The notes beneath the pieces were generated by a model that saw nothing but the letters and a program-made list of their open reading frames with translations, did not search any database and was not told the DNA's origin. Of a stretch of 64,000 bases of DNA, positions 49,399-58,583 are shown piece after piece; within the stretch, counting starts at the first letter, position 1; each line of letters opens with the position of its first letter. This DNA is from Streptantibioticus_C sp963761325 (lineage in GTDB: Bacteria; Actinomycetota; Actinomycetes; Streptomycetales; Streptomycetaceae): the NCBI GenBank assembly GCA_963761325.1, contig CAVXGZ010000008.1, positions 806,001-870,000 of the forward strand, read 5' to 3'. The translations under genes and the position numbers were made by a program.

Positions 49399-52005
49399 TC
49401 AGACCAGCTTCCACAACTGGTCGGGCGTGCCGCTGTCGGTGTACTGGGTGACCTGGGCGGAATCCGCGGTCGACATGCCGTCCACCGCCATCACCTTGCC
49501 GCTGTGCACGTTGACGATCTTCGTCCAGCCGTCGCCGTTGTCGACGAGCTGCCACAGGTGGTCGGGCGTGCCGTTGTCGTTGTACTGCTGGACGAAGGCG
49601 CCGTCGGCGGTGCTCTGGTTGTTGACCGCGAGCAGCTTGCCGCTGTTGCGGTTGTAGATCTTGACGGTGCCGTCGCCGTTGTCGACCACCGTCCACAGGT
49701 GGTCGTTGGTGCCGTTGTCGGTGTACTGGGTGACGTCGGCGCTGTCGGCGATCGACTGGCCGGAGACGGCGAGCATCTTGCCGGAGTTCTTGTTCTGGAT
49801 CTTGTTCCAGGTGACCGCCTGGGCGGCCGGCGTGACCAGCAGCGAGAGCACGCCGCCGATCACCGGGCGGTCAGCGAAGCCCTGTTGGGCGCCGGAGGAG
49901 ACCACGTACCAGTCGGAGAACGGCACCCGCTGCGGGGTGGTGTCGGCGAATCCGTAGACGCCCTCGACGAGCATGTCGCGGGCGCCGGTCTGGTCGGCGA
50001 GCCAGGCCGCGGTCCACATCTCCCAGTCGGTCTTGGTGTAGTCGTTGCGCGGGTCGAGCAGCACGCCGTAGGTGCCGGCCTGCGACTGGTACCAGTTCGC
50101 CTCCATGTAGGCGACCCCGAGCGGCACCAGGCCGAGGCCGAGGAAGCGGTCCGGGGAGCCGTTGTACTTCAGGCTCCAGGTGCCGTCCTGGTCGTAGGCG
50201 AGCTTCATGTGCTGCCCGGAGGAGTCCAGGCCCATGGTCACCCACTGGCTGATGTAGCCGCGGGCGACGGACATGTAGTGCGCCGCGTCGGCGGTGTTGC
50301 CGGCCGCGGTGGCGATCAGGCTCATCGCGCCGATGGCGATGATGCCCTTGAGCGCGAGGTTGACGCTGTGCGCGATGAAGCCGGTGAAGTCGTCGGTCTG
50401 GTTCTGGTTGCCCGGGTCGAGGGCGTTGCCGACCAGGTACTCCGCCCACTGGTGGAGGATCGCGTAGTGGGCGTTGGCGAACGACGACGCCTGCGCGGCG
50501 GACAGCTTCTGCACGACGGCGGCCGTCATGAGCAGCATGTTGGCCGACTCCTCGACCGGCATGTCCTCCTCGTTGCCGTCGTTGTGGCCGGCCGCGTTGG
50601 GGTAGCTGGAGCCGAGGTCGTGCTCGGCGAACGTCTTCGGCCAGCCGCCGTTCTCCGCGTAGTCGAGGGCCGGCTCCAGCAGCAGTTGCAGGTAGGAGGG
50701 CGCGAGGTAGAGGTAGGCGGGGAAGGCCGGGTAGATCACGTCGATGGTCGAGACGTTGCCGTCGGAGGAGATCTCCTTCAGGAACGCCCACGGCGAACCG
50801 CCGCGGTCGACCAGTTCGGTGCCGCCGACCGCCTGGCGCAGCGCCAGCGCGCACACCGCCGCGTAGTGGTCGCCGGTGGTGCCGCCGCCCGCCGCGGCGG
50901 AGGCGTCGGAGCGGACCTTGGCGTCCAGGGCGTCGGCGGCCGACAGCGCGGCGGCGTAGTCGGCGTCGAACCAGTCGAGCATCGCGGTCCACGATCCCCA
51001 GTAACTGGTCCACCACGGCTGGAGGTCGGTGCCCAGGTAGCTGACGGCCGGGGTGCGCACGTGGCCGAGGTCGATCTGGAAGAGCCCGGAGGCGCTGCCG
51101 GAGCTGACGGTGCCCAGGTCCTTGGCGAGCGCGAAGACCGGCCAGTCGTCGTTGATGGCGCGCGGCTGCGCGGTGTCGCCGGTGTTGGGCAGGCTGCCGC
51201 TGCCGGCGAACCCGGAGCGCACCACGGTGTCCTGGCCGGTCTGCCAGGTCAGGCCGCCGCCGGTGCGGGAGGCGAGGACCAGCGATCCCCACGACGCCTG
51301 GTCGTTGTCCTCCTGGAGCACGCCGGGCGTGGCGGGCTGGCAGGACAGGGCGATCGTGGCGCCGGTCTGCTGCTGGCCCCACGTCACCTGGGTGCCGGAG
51401 TCGCCGTGCACCCACTCCGCCGAGGCGTCCAGGTAGACCGCGACGCTGTGGCTGCCGCCGTCCGCGCTGGCCGCGGAGACGGTGACGTAGCTGAGCGGCA
51501 CCGACTGGCGCTGCAGGTTGCCGGGGTCGACCGGCGAGAAGAAGTTGACGGTGAGCGCGACGCCGCCGCCGGTGAGCACGTAGGTGGACTGGGTGGCGGT
51601 GACCGACAGCGAGGTCTGCGTCATCGTGGTCAGCGCCGGGCCGCCGGGCAGGTTCGGCGCCCCGGCGAACAGGTAGGGCGTCCCGTCGATGCGGGCGAGG
51701 CCGCACAGCGCGGTGGTCCGGCCGTTCCAGAACGCGGGCCAGGTTCCGGCCAGGTTGTCGCCGGGCAGCCAGGTGGTCAGGTACATCGACCGCACGGCGA
51801 GCGGGGTGGCGGGCGGGCGCAGCGGGCTGAAGGTGCCGGCCGGCACGGCACCCGGCGCGCGGGTCGCGGCGGCGGCCCGGCCGGCGGACAGCCAGGTCGA
51901 GGTGACGGCCGCCGCGGTCGCGACGCCGCCCCAGCGCAGCAGGTCGCGCCGCGAGAGCGGGCCGGGGACGGCGGTGGGGCGGTCGCGGTCATCGGGGTGG
52001 GGCAC
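49399..52005 (-). CDS. Secreted glutaminase-like (DUF5127/DUF4965/DUF1793) protein with ricin-type lectin domain
   Basis: An 868-residue Tat-exported enzyme. Start GTG 52005 has GGAAGGA 8 bases upstream. Tat signal: LSRRDLLRWGG then a hydrophobic run to ASAGRAAAA. The body (about 60-720) is the glutaminase GtaA-like region: VRSMYLTTWLPGDN, WWTSYWGSWTAML, EEDMPVEESANMLLM and DPRNDYTKTDWEMWTAAW, typical of an alpha/alpha-barrel. The C-terminus (about 735-868) is a beta-trefoil of three repeats (NSGKxLAVxxQS, QYxDNGTxDHLW). Fungal members are glutaminases; bacterial members near glycoside hydrolases may act on glycans instead. It lies 64 bases behind the GH127 gene and probably shares its promoter. 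Confidence 0.88.
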   Translation of the reverse strand: MPHPDDRDRPTAVPGPLSRRDLLRWGGVATAAAVTSTWLSAGRAAAATRAPGAVPAGTFSPLRPPATPLAVRSMYLTTWLPGDNLAGTWPAFWNGRTTALCGLARIDGTPYLFAGAPNLPGGPALTTMTQTSLSVTATQSTYVLTGGGVALTVNFFSPVDPGNLQRQSVPLSYVTVSAASADGGSHSVAVYLDASAEWVHGDSGTQVTWGQQQTGATIALSCQPATPGVLQEDNDQASWGSLVLASRTGGGLTWQTGQDTVVRSGFAGSGSLPNTGDTAQPRAINDDWPVFALAKDLGTVSSGSASGLFQIDLGHVRTPAVSYLGTDLQPWWTSYWGSWTAMLDWFDADYAAALSAADALDAKVRSDASAAAGGGTTGDHYAAVCALALRQAVGGTELVDRGGSPWAFLKEISSDGNVSTIDVIYPAFPAYLYLAPSYLQLLLEPALDYAENGGWPKTFAEHDLGSSYPNAAGHNDGNEEDMPVEESANMLLMTAAVVQKLSAAQASSFANAHYAILHQWAEYLVGNALDPGNQNQTDDFTGFIAHSVNLALKGIIAIGAMSLIATAAGNTADAAHYMSVARGYISQWVTMGLDSSGQHMKLAYDQDGTWSLKYNGSPDRFLGLGLVPLGVAYMEANWYQSQAGTYGVLLDPRNDYTKTDWEMWTAAWLADQTGARDMLVEGVYGFADTTPQRVPFSDWYVVSSGAQQGFADRPVIGGVLSLLVTPAAQAVTWNKIQNKNSGKMLAVSGQSIADSADVTQYTDNGTNDHLWTVVDNGDGTVKIYNRNSGKLLAVNNQSTADGAFVQQYNDNGTPDHLWQLVDNGDGWTKIVNVHSGKVMAVDGMSTADSAQVTQYTDSGTPDQLWKLV

Positions 52006-52069
52006 GGCAACGGTCCTTCCGGTGGGTGGGGGCGGGCGGTGGTTCACCGTGCGGTGGGGACACGCCGGT

Positions 52070-52492
52070 TCACAGCAGGAGCCACAGGTGGTCGGCGGTG
52101 CCGTTGTCGTCGAACTGCACGACCTGGGCGCTGTTCGCGGTGGACATCTGGTCCACGCCCAGCACCTTGCCGCTGTTGGAGTTGCGGATCCGCACGCTGC
52201 CGTCACCGTTGTCGACGAACTGCCACAGGTGGTCGGCGGTCCCGTTGTCGTCGAACTGCACGACGTGCGCGCTGTTCGCGGTGGACATCTGGTCCACGCC
52301 CAGCACCTTGCCGCTGTTGGAGTTGCGGATCCGCATCCAGCCGTCGCCGTTGTCGACGAGTTGCCACAGGTGGTCGGCGGTGCCGTTGTCGTCGAACTGC
52401 ACGACGTCGGCGCTGTCGGCGGTCGACATCTGGTCGACACCGAGCACCTTGCCGCTGTTGACGTTGCGCAGCCGCAGCCAGGCGGTGGTCCA
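52070..52492 (-). repeat. Three tandem 141-bp repeats encoding the trefoil lectin
   Basis: The C-terminal coding end of the GH127 gene is three tandem copies, recurring at exactly 141 bp (e.g. CACAGGTGGTCGGCGG at 52083-52084, 52224-52225 and 52365-52366), each 47 codons. The first two copies differ at few bases, implying recent duplication or gene conversion. Confidence 0.8.
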
Positions 52493-54493
52493 GGGGGTGC
52501 CGGTGGCGGAGACGGTGGGGAAGGCGGTGATCCGCAGCCGGGCGGCGCCCATCGGGATCAGCTTGACGTCCTGCGTGCTGCCGCCGGCCAGCGCCGGGGA
52601 GGTCTGCAGGGTGGTGACGACCCGTTCGCCGTCGGCCACCCAGGCGGTGACCGGCAGGGCCGGCGCGGTGATGGACAGCGGCACGGCGTCGGTGGTGAAC
52701 GGGTTGGCGGGCAGCGTGCCGCCGGCGGCGGTGAAGGACAGCGAGCCGGCCGGGTTCGACGGGTCGAGGGCCAGCCCGTAGTTCCACGCGGTGGTGGCGT
52801 GCACCTCGGTCTGCGGGAACTCGTCGCTGCCGCCGGTGCGCACGTGGTCCTCCCCGATGGCCAGCGAGTACGTCAGGGGCCCGTGGTCGACGCTGACCGC
52901 CTGGTGGTCGGCGTTCCAGGTGCGCACGGCGGTCTGCTGGGGCAGCCGCAGGGTGACGGTGTCGCCGTTGTTCCAGGTGCGGTCGATCCGGGCGAACGCC
53001 GGTCCGGCGGGCGCGCTGACGGCCTGCCCGTTGACCTGCAGGCTCGGCGCGGAGCACCAGCCGGGGATCCGCAGCACCAGCGGGAAGTCCAGCGAGCGCG
53101 GCGTGCCGAGCGTGAGGGTGATGGTGTCGGAGAACGGGTAGTCGGTGGTCTCGGTGAAGGTGACCGAGGTGCCGTCGGCGACCGCGGCGGTGACCGAACT
53201 GGCCGCGTACATCGCCGCGCACAGGCCGCCGTCGGGGGTGGCGAGCCACAGCTCCTCGGTGAAGTAGGGCCAGCCCATGCCGTAGTTGTGCGGGCAGCAG
53301 CGGTACTGGTCGACGCCGGCCATGTACGCCTGCATGGCGAAGGTGTTGTCGAACTGGCCCTGCGTCTTGGCGGTGTCCGACAGGTCCACGCTGTTGGCGC
53401 TGGTGATGTAGTGCACGCCCTGGCCCTGCGGATCGAGGGCTGCGGGCAGCGAGTTGAACGCCAGTTCCTCGCAGCGGTCCGCCCACACCGGGTCGCCGGT
53501 GACCCGGGTCAGCAGCTCGTGGCTGGCCATGAACTCGACGATGCCGCAGGTCTCGAAGCCCTGGCGCGGATCGGTGTACCCGGCGCGGTAGTTCTCGTCG
53601 CCGGCGAAGCCGCCGCCGGGGAACTGCCCGTAGGTACCCATCACCGAGGAGTAGGCGCCGTACGTCGCCTGGGTCAGCGACTGGCTGCCGGAGCGCACGG
53701 CGTAGAGGGCGGGTTCGCGGAAGCCCTGGGCGATGTTGACGTTGTGCGGGGTGGGCAGCGCACCGGTCCAGTCGGCGCCGTTGGCGTGCATGGTGTCGGC
53801 GAGGTCGAGCAGGTAGGAGTCGCCGGTGCGGTTGAAGAGCCAGTAGACGCTGTCGAGCGCGTCGGCGAGCCGGTAGGAGACCCAGCTGGAGGCGAACACC
53901 GAGCCGGGCTGGGCGTGCATGTACTGGAAGAACGCGCTGAGCGCCGGGACGATCCGGCTGTCGCCGCTGAACTCCTGGAAGCTGCGCAGCGCTTGGACGA
54001 GCGGCAGGTAGGGCCAGAAGTCGGGGCCCGAGTTGAGCGAGGTGCGCAGCGAGGTCGGGCCGAAGAAGCCGTCCGGCTGGGCGGTGGCCAGGATGCCGTC
54101 GATCCAGCGTTCGGTGGAGCTGAGCGCGGTGGCGTCACCGGTGACGTAGGCCAGGTCGCCGTAGCCGCGCAGCCAGTACGGCACCTCCTCCCAGCCGACG
54201 TTGGCCGGGGTGACCCAGCCGGTGGTGGAGTAGTCGAGGAAGTGTGAGGTGTCCTGGTAGCGCCCGCACAACCCGTCGAGCTGCAGGGCGAGTTGGCCGG
54301 CCAGCCAGCCCTTCGCGGTCACGCTGCCGGGTGGCAGGCGCAGGAACGCGGCCGGGGCGAGCGGCGCGGCGTTGCCGGTGTAGTGGGCGCGGGCGGCGGC
54401 CGCCGCCGGGGTGGCGCCCCAGCGGCCGGCGGCCGCGAGCCCGGCGGTGGTGAGGGCGGCGCTCTGCACGAATCTGCGGCGGGACATCGTCAC
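52070..54493 (-). CDS. Secreted GH127-type beta-L-arabinofuranosidase with ricin-type lectin domain
   Basis: An 807-residue Tat-exported enzyme. Signal SRRRFVQSAALTTAGLAAAG, cut near AAARA. GTG 54493 has GGAG 6 bases upstream; ATG 54487 is an alternative. The GH127/DUF1680 alpha/alpha-barrel carries the zinc-Cys site: ETCGIVEFM (Glu, Cys) near residue 330 and QYRCCPHNYG (Cys pair, including the family nucleophile) near residue 400. Beta-sandwich domains follow, then three near-identical 47-residue trefoil repeats (NSGKVLGVDQMSTA, QFDDNGTADHLW). It should release L-arabinofuranose from plant arabinan-type glycans. A TTACAACGTT site, like those of the LacI gene and transporter, lies at its promoter. 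Confidence 0.92.
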   Translation of the reverse strand: MTMSRRRFVQSAALTTAGLAAAGRWGATPAAAAARAHYTGNAAPLAPAAFLRLPPGSVTAKGWLAGQLALQLDGLCGRYQDTSHFLDYSTTGWVTPANVGWEEVPYWLRGYGDLAYVTGDATALSSTERWIDGILATAQPDGFFGPTSLRTSLNSGPDFWPYLPLVQALRSFQEFSGDSRIVPALSAFFQYMHAQPGSVFASSWVSYRLADALDSVYWLFNRTGDSYLLDLADTMHANGADWTGALPTPHNVNIAQGFREPALYAVRSGSQSLTQATYGAYSSVMGTYGQFPGGGFAGDENYRAGYTDPRQGFETCGIVEFMASHELLTRVTGDPVWADRCEELAFNSLPAALDPQGQGVHYITSANSVDLSDTAKTQGQFDNTFAMQAYMAGVDQYRCCPHNYGMGWPYFTEELWLATPDGGLCAAMYAASSVTAAVADGTSVTFTETTDYPFSDTITLTLGTPRSLDFPLVLRIPGWCSAPSLQVNGQAVSAPAGPAFARIDRTWNNGDTVTLRLPQQTAVRTWNADHQAVSVDHGPLTYSLAIGEDHVRTGGSDEFPQTEVHATTAWNYGLALDPSNPAGSLSFTAAGGTLPANPFTTDAVPLSITAPALPVTAWVADGERVVTTLQTSPALAGGSTQDVKLIPMGAARLRITAFPTVSATGTPWTTAWLRLRNVNSGKVLGVDQMSTADSADVVQFDDNGTADHLWQLVDNGDGWMRIRNSNSGKVLGVDQMSTANSAHVVQFDDNGTADHLWQFVDNGDGSVRIRNSNSGKVLGVDQMSTANSAQVVQFDDNGTADHLWLLL

Positions 54494-54551
54494 GGCGGTC
54501 TCCGATTGCGGCGAGCCGGTGGGGTGGGGTGGGGCACGTCGTCCAGAATCT

Positions 54552-54567
54552 TTGACAACGTTGTAAT
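54552..54567 (-). promoter_or_regulatory. LacI-type operator upstream of the GH127 gene
   Basis: TTGACAACGTTGTAAT; on the minus strand it reads TTACAACGTTGTCAA. The ACAACGTTGT core (54555-54564) is a perfect palindrome, 62-71 bases upstream of the GH127 start. It matches the sites at 54767-54780 and 60684-60697. Confidence 0.65.
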
Positions 54568-54730
54568 CCGTTATTGAGGCACCACCCGGGCGAGCGGTCA
54601 AGAGGCTTCCCCGGCCAAGCGGAACGGCTGCCGCGCTCGCCGGCCCGTGCTGTCAAGGGGCAAGCAGGTCAACCAGGTTGCGAGTGCCGGACGTTCCCGA
54701 ACGGATACCTGGTCTGGACAACTCACCTTC

Positions 54731-54780
54731 TTGACAGGCCATGCCGAGGCTGTCTGAATGTCAGCGTTACATCGTTGGAA
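54731..54780 (+). promoter_or_regulatory. Promoter and LacI-type operator of the furanose transporter operon
   Basis: TTGACA (54731-54736) and a weak -10 region near 54754-54760 place the RNA start at about 54767. TTACATCGTTGGAA (54767-54780) lies there and matches TTACAACGTTAGAA at the LacI gene in 12 of 14 bases. A repressor bound at +1 would block transcription. Confidence 0.55.
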
Positions 54781-54865
54781 TCGACCAGGTTGACGCGCGC
54801 CGACCGCTCCCACAGGACTACCCCGGCGCGCGGTCCGCCAACACTGACGAGGATGTGATCGGCGC

Positions 54866-55966
54866 GTGAACGCCTTCCCGACCAAAGCCCTCCCCGCTGC
54901 GGTCGTCGTGGCCGCCCTGTGCCTGGCAGCGACGGGCTGCACCAAGGCGAGCACCACCAGCAGCGCACCGTCCTCCGGCGCGACCAACTCCGCCGCGGCC
55001 CAGCAGGTCGCCTCGACCGGCTCGCAGGGCCCGGCCTGCACCTACCGCGACTACGCGGGCGGCGTGCCGAAGCTGGACATCACCGACGGCAAGACCATCG
55101 TCGGCTTCTCGCAGTCGGAGTCGACCAGCAACCCGTTCCGGGCCACCGAGACGGCGACCATCCAGAGCGAGGCCAAGCGGCTGGGCGTCAAGCTCATCCA
55201 GCGCAACGCCAACGCCGACGTCAACGCGCAGAACTCGCAGATCGAGGACATGATCGCGCAGGGCGCCAAGGCGCTGATCGTGGCGCCGGAGGACTCCGAC
55301 GGCCTCGGACCGGCCCTGAGCGAGGCCAAGGCGAAGAAGATCCCGGTGCTCACCATCGACCGCACCGCCCAGGGCAGCGCCTGCACGGACTTCATCGCCT
55401 TCATCGGCTCCGACTTCTCCGGCCAGGCCCGGATCGCGGCCGACGACCTCGCGGGCGCCACCGGCGGCAGCGCCCACGTGGCGATCCTCACCGGCACCCC
55501 CGGCAACAACGTCTCCACCGACCGCACCAGCGGCTTCGCCGACCAACTCAAGGCGAAGTACCCGAAGATGAAGGTCGTCGCCTCGCAGACCGCCAACTTC
55601 GACCAGACCGACGGCCAGAAGGTGATGGAGCAACTGCTGCAGAGCCACCCGGACATCACCGCGGTCTACGCGGAGAACGACGAGATGGCGCTCGGCGCGA
55701 TCCAGGCGATCAAGTCGGCCGGCAAGACCCCGGGCAAGGACATCAAGATCGTCTCCATCGACGGCACCCAGCAGGTGGTACAGGACGTCGCGGCCGGCCT
55801 GGTGGTCGCCGACATCGAGACCAACCCGCGCTTCGGCCCGCTGGCCTTCCAGTCGCTGCGGGACTTCTACGGCAGCAAGGGCGTCCACCCGGACGTGATC
55901 ATCAAGGACAGCCACTTCACCGGCGGCAACGCCAAGAAGGCCCTGTCCGACGGCCTGGTCTACTGA
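54866..55966 (+). CDS. Furanose ABC transporter substrate-binding lipoprotein (YtfQ-like)
   Basis: A 366-residue periplasmic-binding-fold lipoprotein. Signal and lipobox: VVVAALCLAATGC with Cys near residue 27, then a Ser/Thr-rich tether. The binding domain begins TIVGFSQSESTSNPFRATET and contains ALIVAPEDSDGL, VLTIDRTAQG, AENDEMALGAIQAIK and KIVSIDG. This pattern (VGFSQ, RAxET, IDR, NDxMxxGAIQAIK) matches YtfQ, which binds galactofuranose and arabinofuranose. The GTG at 54866 lacks a strong ribosome site. A small hairpin and then the ATPase gene follow. The exact furanose is not known, but the GH127 enzyme beside it suggests L-arabinofuranose or its oligosaccharides. Confidence 0.92.
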   Translation: MNAFPTKALPAAVVVAALCLAATGCTKASTTSSAPSSGATNSAAAQQVASTGSQGPACTYRDYAGGVPKLDITDGKTIVGFSQSESTSNPFRATETATIQSEAKRLGVKLIQRNANADVNAQNSQIEDMIAQGAKALIVAPEDSDGLGPALSEAKAKKIPVLTIDRTAQGSACTDFIAFIGSDFSGQARIAADDLAGATGGSAHVAILTGTPGNNVSTDRTSGFADQLKAKYPKMKVVASQTANFDQTDGQKVMEQLLQSHPDITAVYAENDEMALGAIQAIKSAGKTPGKDIKIVSIDGTQQVVQDVAAGLVVADIETNPRFGPLAFQSLRDFYGSKGVHPDVIIKDSHFTGGNAKKALSDGLVY

Positions 55967-55983
55967 CCCGTCCCCGACCCCGC

Positions 55984-56011
55984 CGCCCCCGGCCCGCCAG
56001 GACCGGGGGCG
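55984..56011 (+). terminator. Hairpin between binding-protein and ATPase genes
   Basis: CGCCCCCGG (55984-55992) and CCGGGGGCG (56003-56011) form a 9-bp stem with a 10-base loop, 18 bases after the binding-protein stop. It lies within the operon, so it may lower downstream expression relative to the abundant binding protein. Confidence 0.6.
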
Positions 56012-56058
56012 AGCCGGGCGAGGCCGGCGCTCCCGGTTCGCGCAAGGAGGAACGACAG

Positions 56059-57621
56059 GTGATCCCCGCTCAGGAACCTTCTGACGAGGGCGACTTCGTG
56101 CTGGAGGTCGTCGGGGCGAACAAGAGCTTCGCGGGGGTGCGTGCCCTGCGCGACGTGCACCTGCGGCTGCGCCCCGGCGAGGTGCACGCCCTGATCGGCG
56201 AGAACGGCGCCGGCAAGTCCACCCTGATCAAGGTGATGACCGGCGTGTACCGGCCGGACTCCGGCACGCTGCGGCTGGACGGCGGGCCGGCCGCGTTCGG
56301 GACGCCGCTGGAGGCGCAGAGCGCCGGGATCTCCACGATCTACCAGGAGGTCAACCTCGTCCCGCTGATGTCGGTCGCCCGCAACCTCCATCTCGGCCGC
56401 GAGCCGCGCCGGTTCGGCATCGTGCGGCAGGCGTTGATGAACCGTCAGGCGAGCGAGGTGCTGCGCCGCTACGGCGTGGACGCCGACGTCACCCGGCCGC
56501 TGCACACCCTCGGCCTCGGCGCCCAGCAGATGGTCGCGCTGGCCCGCGCGGTGAGCGTGGACGCCCGGGTGGTCGTCATGGACGAACCCACCTCCTCGCT
56601 CGAACCCCGTGAGGTGGAGACGCTGTTCGACGTCATCCGCGACCTGCGCTCGCGCGGCGTGGCGGTGGTCTACGTCAGCCACCGGCTCGACGAGCTGTAC
56701 ACGATCTGCGACCGGGTCACCGTGATGCGCGACGGCGCCGTGGTGCACACCGGTCCGATGGCCGGACTCGACCGGCTGCGGCTGGTCTCGCTGATGCTCG
56801 GCCGCGAGATGGCGACCGTCCGGCGCGAGGGCGCGACCGCCTTCGACGCCGAGGGCCACCGGCGCCGGGAGGCCGAACCGGTGCTGCGCGCCAGCGATCT
56901 GACGGTCCGCCATAAGCTGCACGGTGTCTCGCTCGACGTGCGTCCCGGTGAAGTCGTGGGCCTGGGCGGCCTGTTGGGCGCCGGCCGCAGCGAGACCGCC
57001 AAGGCCGTGGTGGGCGCGCTGCCCACCGAGTCCGGCACGGTCGAGGTCGCGGGCCGCCTGCTGCGCCACCGCGGCCCGGCCGCCGCGATGCGCGCCGGGG
57101 TGGTGATGCTCGCGGAGGACCGCAAGAGCGAGGGGATCATCCCCAGCCTGTCGGTACGCGAGAACATCGTGCTCGCCGCGCTCCCCCGCCTCTCGCGCGC
57201 CGGCCTGGTCTCCACCGCGCGGCAGAACGAGGTCGTCGACTACTTCATGAAACGGCTGCGCATCAAGGCGTCGAGCCCGCAGCAGCGGGTCAGCGACCTG
57301 TCCGGCGGCAACCAGCAGAAGGTGCTGCTGGCCCGCTGGCTGTGCATGAACCCCAAGGTGCTGCTGCTGGACGAGCCGACCCGCGGCATCGACGTCGGGG
57401 CCAAGGCCGAGGTGCAGGCGCTGGTGGACTCGCTCGCCGAGGAGGGCCTCGGCGTGCTGCTGATCTCCTCGGAGCTGGAGGAGCTGATCGAGGGCTCCGA
57501 CCGGATCGTGGTGCTCAAGGACGGTGGCGTGGTGGGGCAGTTGGAGGGCGACGAGGTGACCGAGGAGGCGCTGCTGGCCGCACTGGCCGGCGAGGGCGCC
57601 GGGGAGGAGGACCGGTCATGA
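56059..57621 (+). CDS. Furanose ABC transporter ATPase, two nucleotide-binding domains (YtfR-like)
   Basis: A 520-residue fused ATPase of the RbsA/MglA/YtfR class. Domain 1: Walker A IGENGAGKSTLIK, Q-loop STIYQEVNLV, degenerate signature LGLGAQQMVALARA, Walker B VVVMDEPTSSL, H-loop VSHRLDEL. Domain 2: Walker-A-like GLLGAGRSETAKA, VMLAEDRKSEGI, signature LSGGNQQKVLLARW, Walker B VLLLDEPTRGID. The GTG start has AAGGAGG 9 bases before it. Its stop overlaps the ATG of the first permease gene (ATGA). Confidence 0.95.
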   Translation: MIPAQEPSDEGDFVLEVVGANKSFAGVRALRDVHLRLRPGEVHALIGENGAGKSTLIKVMTGVYRPDSGTLRLDGGPAAFGTPLEAQSAGISTIYQEVNLVPLMSVARNLHLGREPRRFGIVRQALMNRQASEVLRRYGVDADVTRPLHTLGLGAQQMVALARAVSVDARVVVMDEPTSSLEPREVETLFDVIRDLRSRGVAVVYVSHRLDELYTICDRVTVMRDGAVVHTGPMAGLDRLRLVSLMLGREMATVRREGATAFDAEGHRRREAEPVLRASDLTVRHKLHGVSLDVRPGEVVGLGGLLGAGRSETAKAVVGALPTESGTVEVAGRLLRHRGPAAAMRAGVVMLAEDRKSEGIIPSLSVRENIVLAALPRLSRAGLVSTARQNEVVDYFMKRLRIKASSPQQRVSDLSGGNQQKVLLARWLCMNPKVLLLDEPTRGIDVGAKAEVQALVDSLAEEGLGVLLISSELEELIEGSDRIVVLKDGGVVGQLEGDEVTEEALLAALAGEGAGEEDRS

Positions 57622-58583
57622 CCGCGACCACCGTGCCGCGCACCGCGCCCGACCGGGCCCGGCTGCTGTCCTGGCTCCAGGAGTACGGCGTCTACCTGGC
57701 GTTCGTCCTGCTGCTGGTGGTGGCCGGCGCGCTGGACTCCTCGTTCCTGTCGCTGGGCAACCTGCGGGTGCAGCTCTTCCAGGTCTCGCCGACGCTGCTG
57801 GTCGCGCTCGGCATGGCGCTGGTCATCGGCACCGAGGGCATCGACCTGTCGGTGGGCGCCACCATCGCGCTGTCCGCCGCGGTGCTGCCGCTCTACCTCG
57901 GCTACGGCCTGCCCGGCGCGATGGCGGTCGCGCTGGTGCTGGGCGCGCTGGCCGGCGTGGTCGGCGGATCGATGGTGGCGTTCGCCAGGGTCCAACCCAT
58001 CGTCGCCACGCTGTCGTTGATGATCGGCGTGCGGGGGCTGGCCGAACTGGTCAACGGCGACACCGCCAAGCCGGTCACCGACGCGGCGCTGCTCGGCCTC
58101 GGCGGCGACAACGTCGCGGGCGTGCCGCTGATGGCCTGGCTCACGGCGGCCGTCGCGGTGCTGGTGGCGCTGGTGATGCGGCGCACGACCTTCGGCCGGC
58201 AGCTCGTCGCGATCGGCGACAACCGGCAGGCGAGCCGGCTGGCCGGGCTGCCGGTGCGCCGGGTGCTGGTGACGGTCTACCTGGTCTCCGGCGTGCTGGC
58301 CGCGCTGGCCGGGGTGCTGCTCGTCGGGCACGGCGCCGAGGCCGACCCGGCCAACCAGGGCCTGAACATGGAACTCGACGCCATCACCGCCGTCGTGGTC
58401 GGCGGCACCCCGCTGAGCGGCGGGCGGGTCCGGGTGCTGGGCACCGTGGCGGGCGCGATGTTCATGCAGCTGATCAGCGCGGTGCTCACCCAGCACAACG
58501 TGCACACGTCGTACACCCAGATCATCGAGGCGGCCATCATCTGCTGCGCCGTGTACGTCTCCCGGGAGCGTGGGAACCGATGA
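57618..58583 (+). CDS. Furanose ABC transporter permease (YtfT-like)
   Basis: A 321-residue inner-membrane permease of the BPD_transp_2 (RbsC-like) family with about eight to ten helices. The conserved cytoplasmic loop is GTEGIDLSVGATIALS, and later FGRQLVAIGDNRQASRLAG contacts the ATPase (EAA-like). IDLSVG is a family hallmark. It is coupled at both ends by ATGA overlaps. It forms a heterodimer with the next gene product. Confidence 0.95.
   Translation: MTATTVPRTAPDRARLLSWLQEYGVYLAFVLLLVVAGALDSSFLSLGNLRVQLFQVSPTLLVALGMALVIGTEGIDLSVGATIALSAAVLPLYLGYGLPGAMAVALVLGALAGVVGGSMVAFARVQPIVATLSLMIGVRGLAELVNGDTAKPVTDAALLGLGGDNVAGVPLMAWLTAAVAVLVALVMRRTTFGRQLVAIGDNRQASRLAGLPVRRVLVTVYLVSGVLAALAGVLLVGHGAEADPANQGLNMELDAITAVVVGGTPLSGGRVRVLGTVAGAMFMQLISAVLTQHNVHTSYTQIIEAAIICCAVYVSRERGNR

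Noticed and set aside
49504..52461. 985-codon plus-strand frame opposite the glutaminase-like gene
   Set aside because: Val/Gly/Arg-rich shadow of the minus-strand enzyme.
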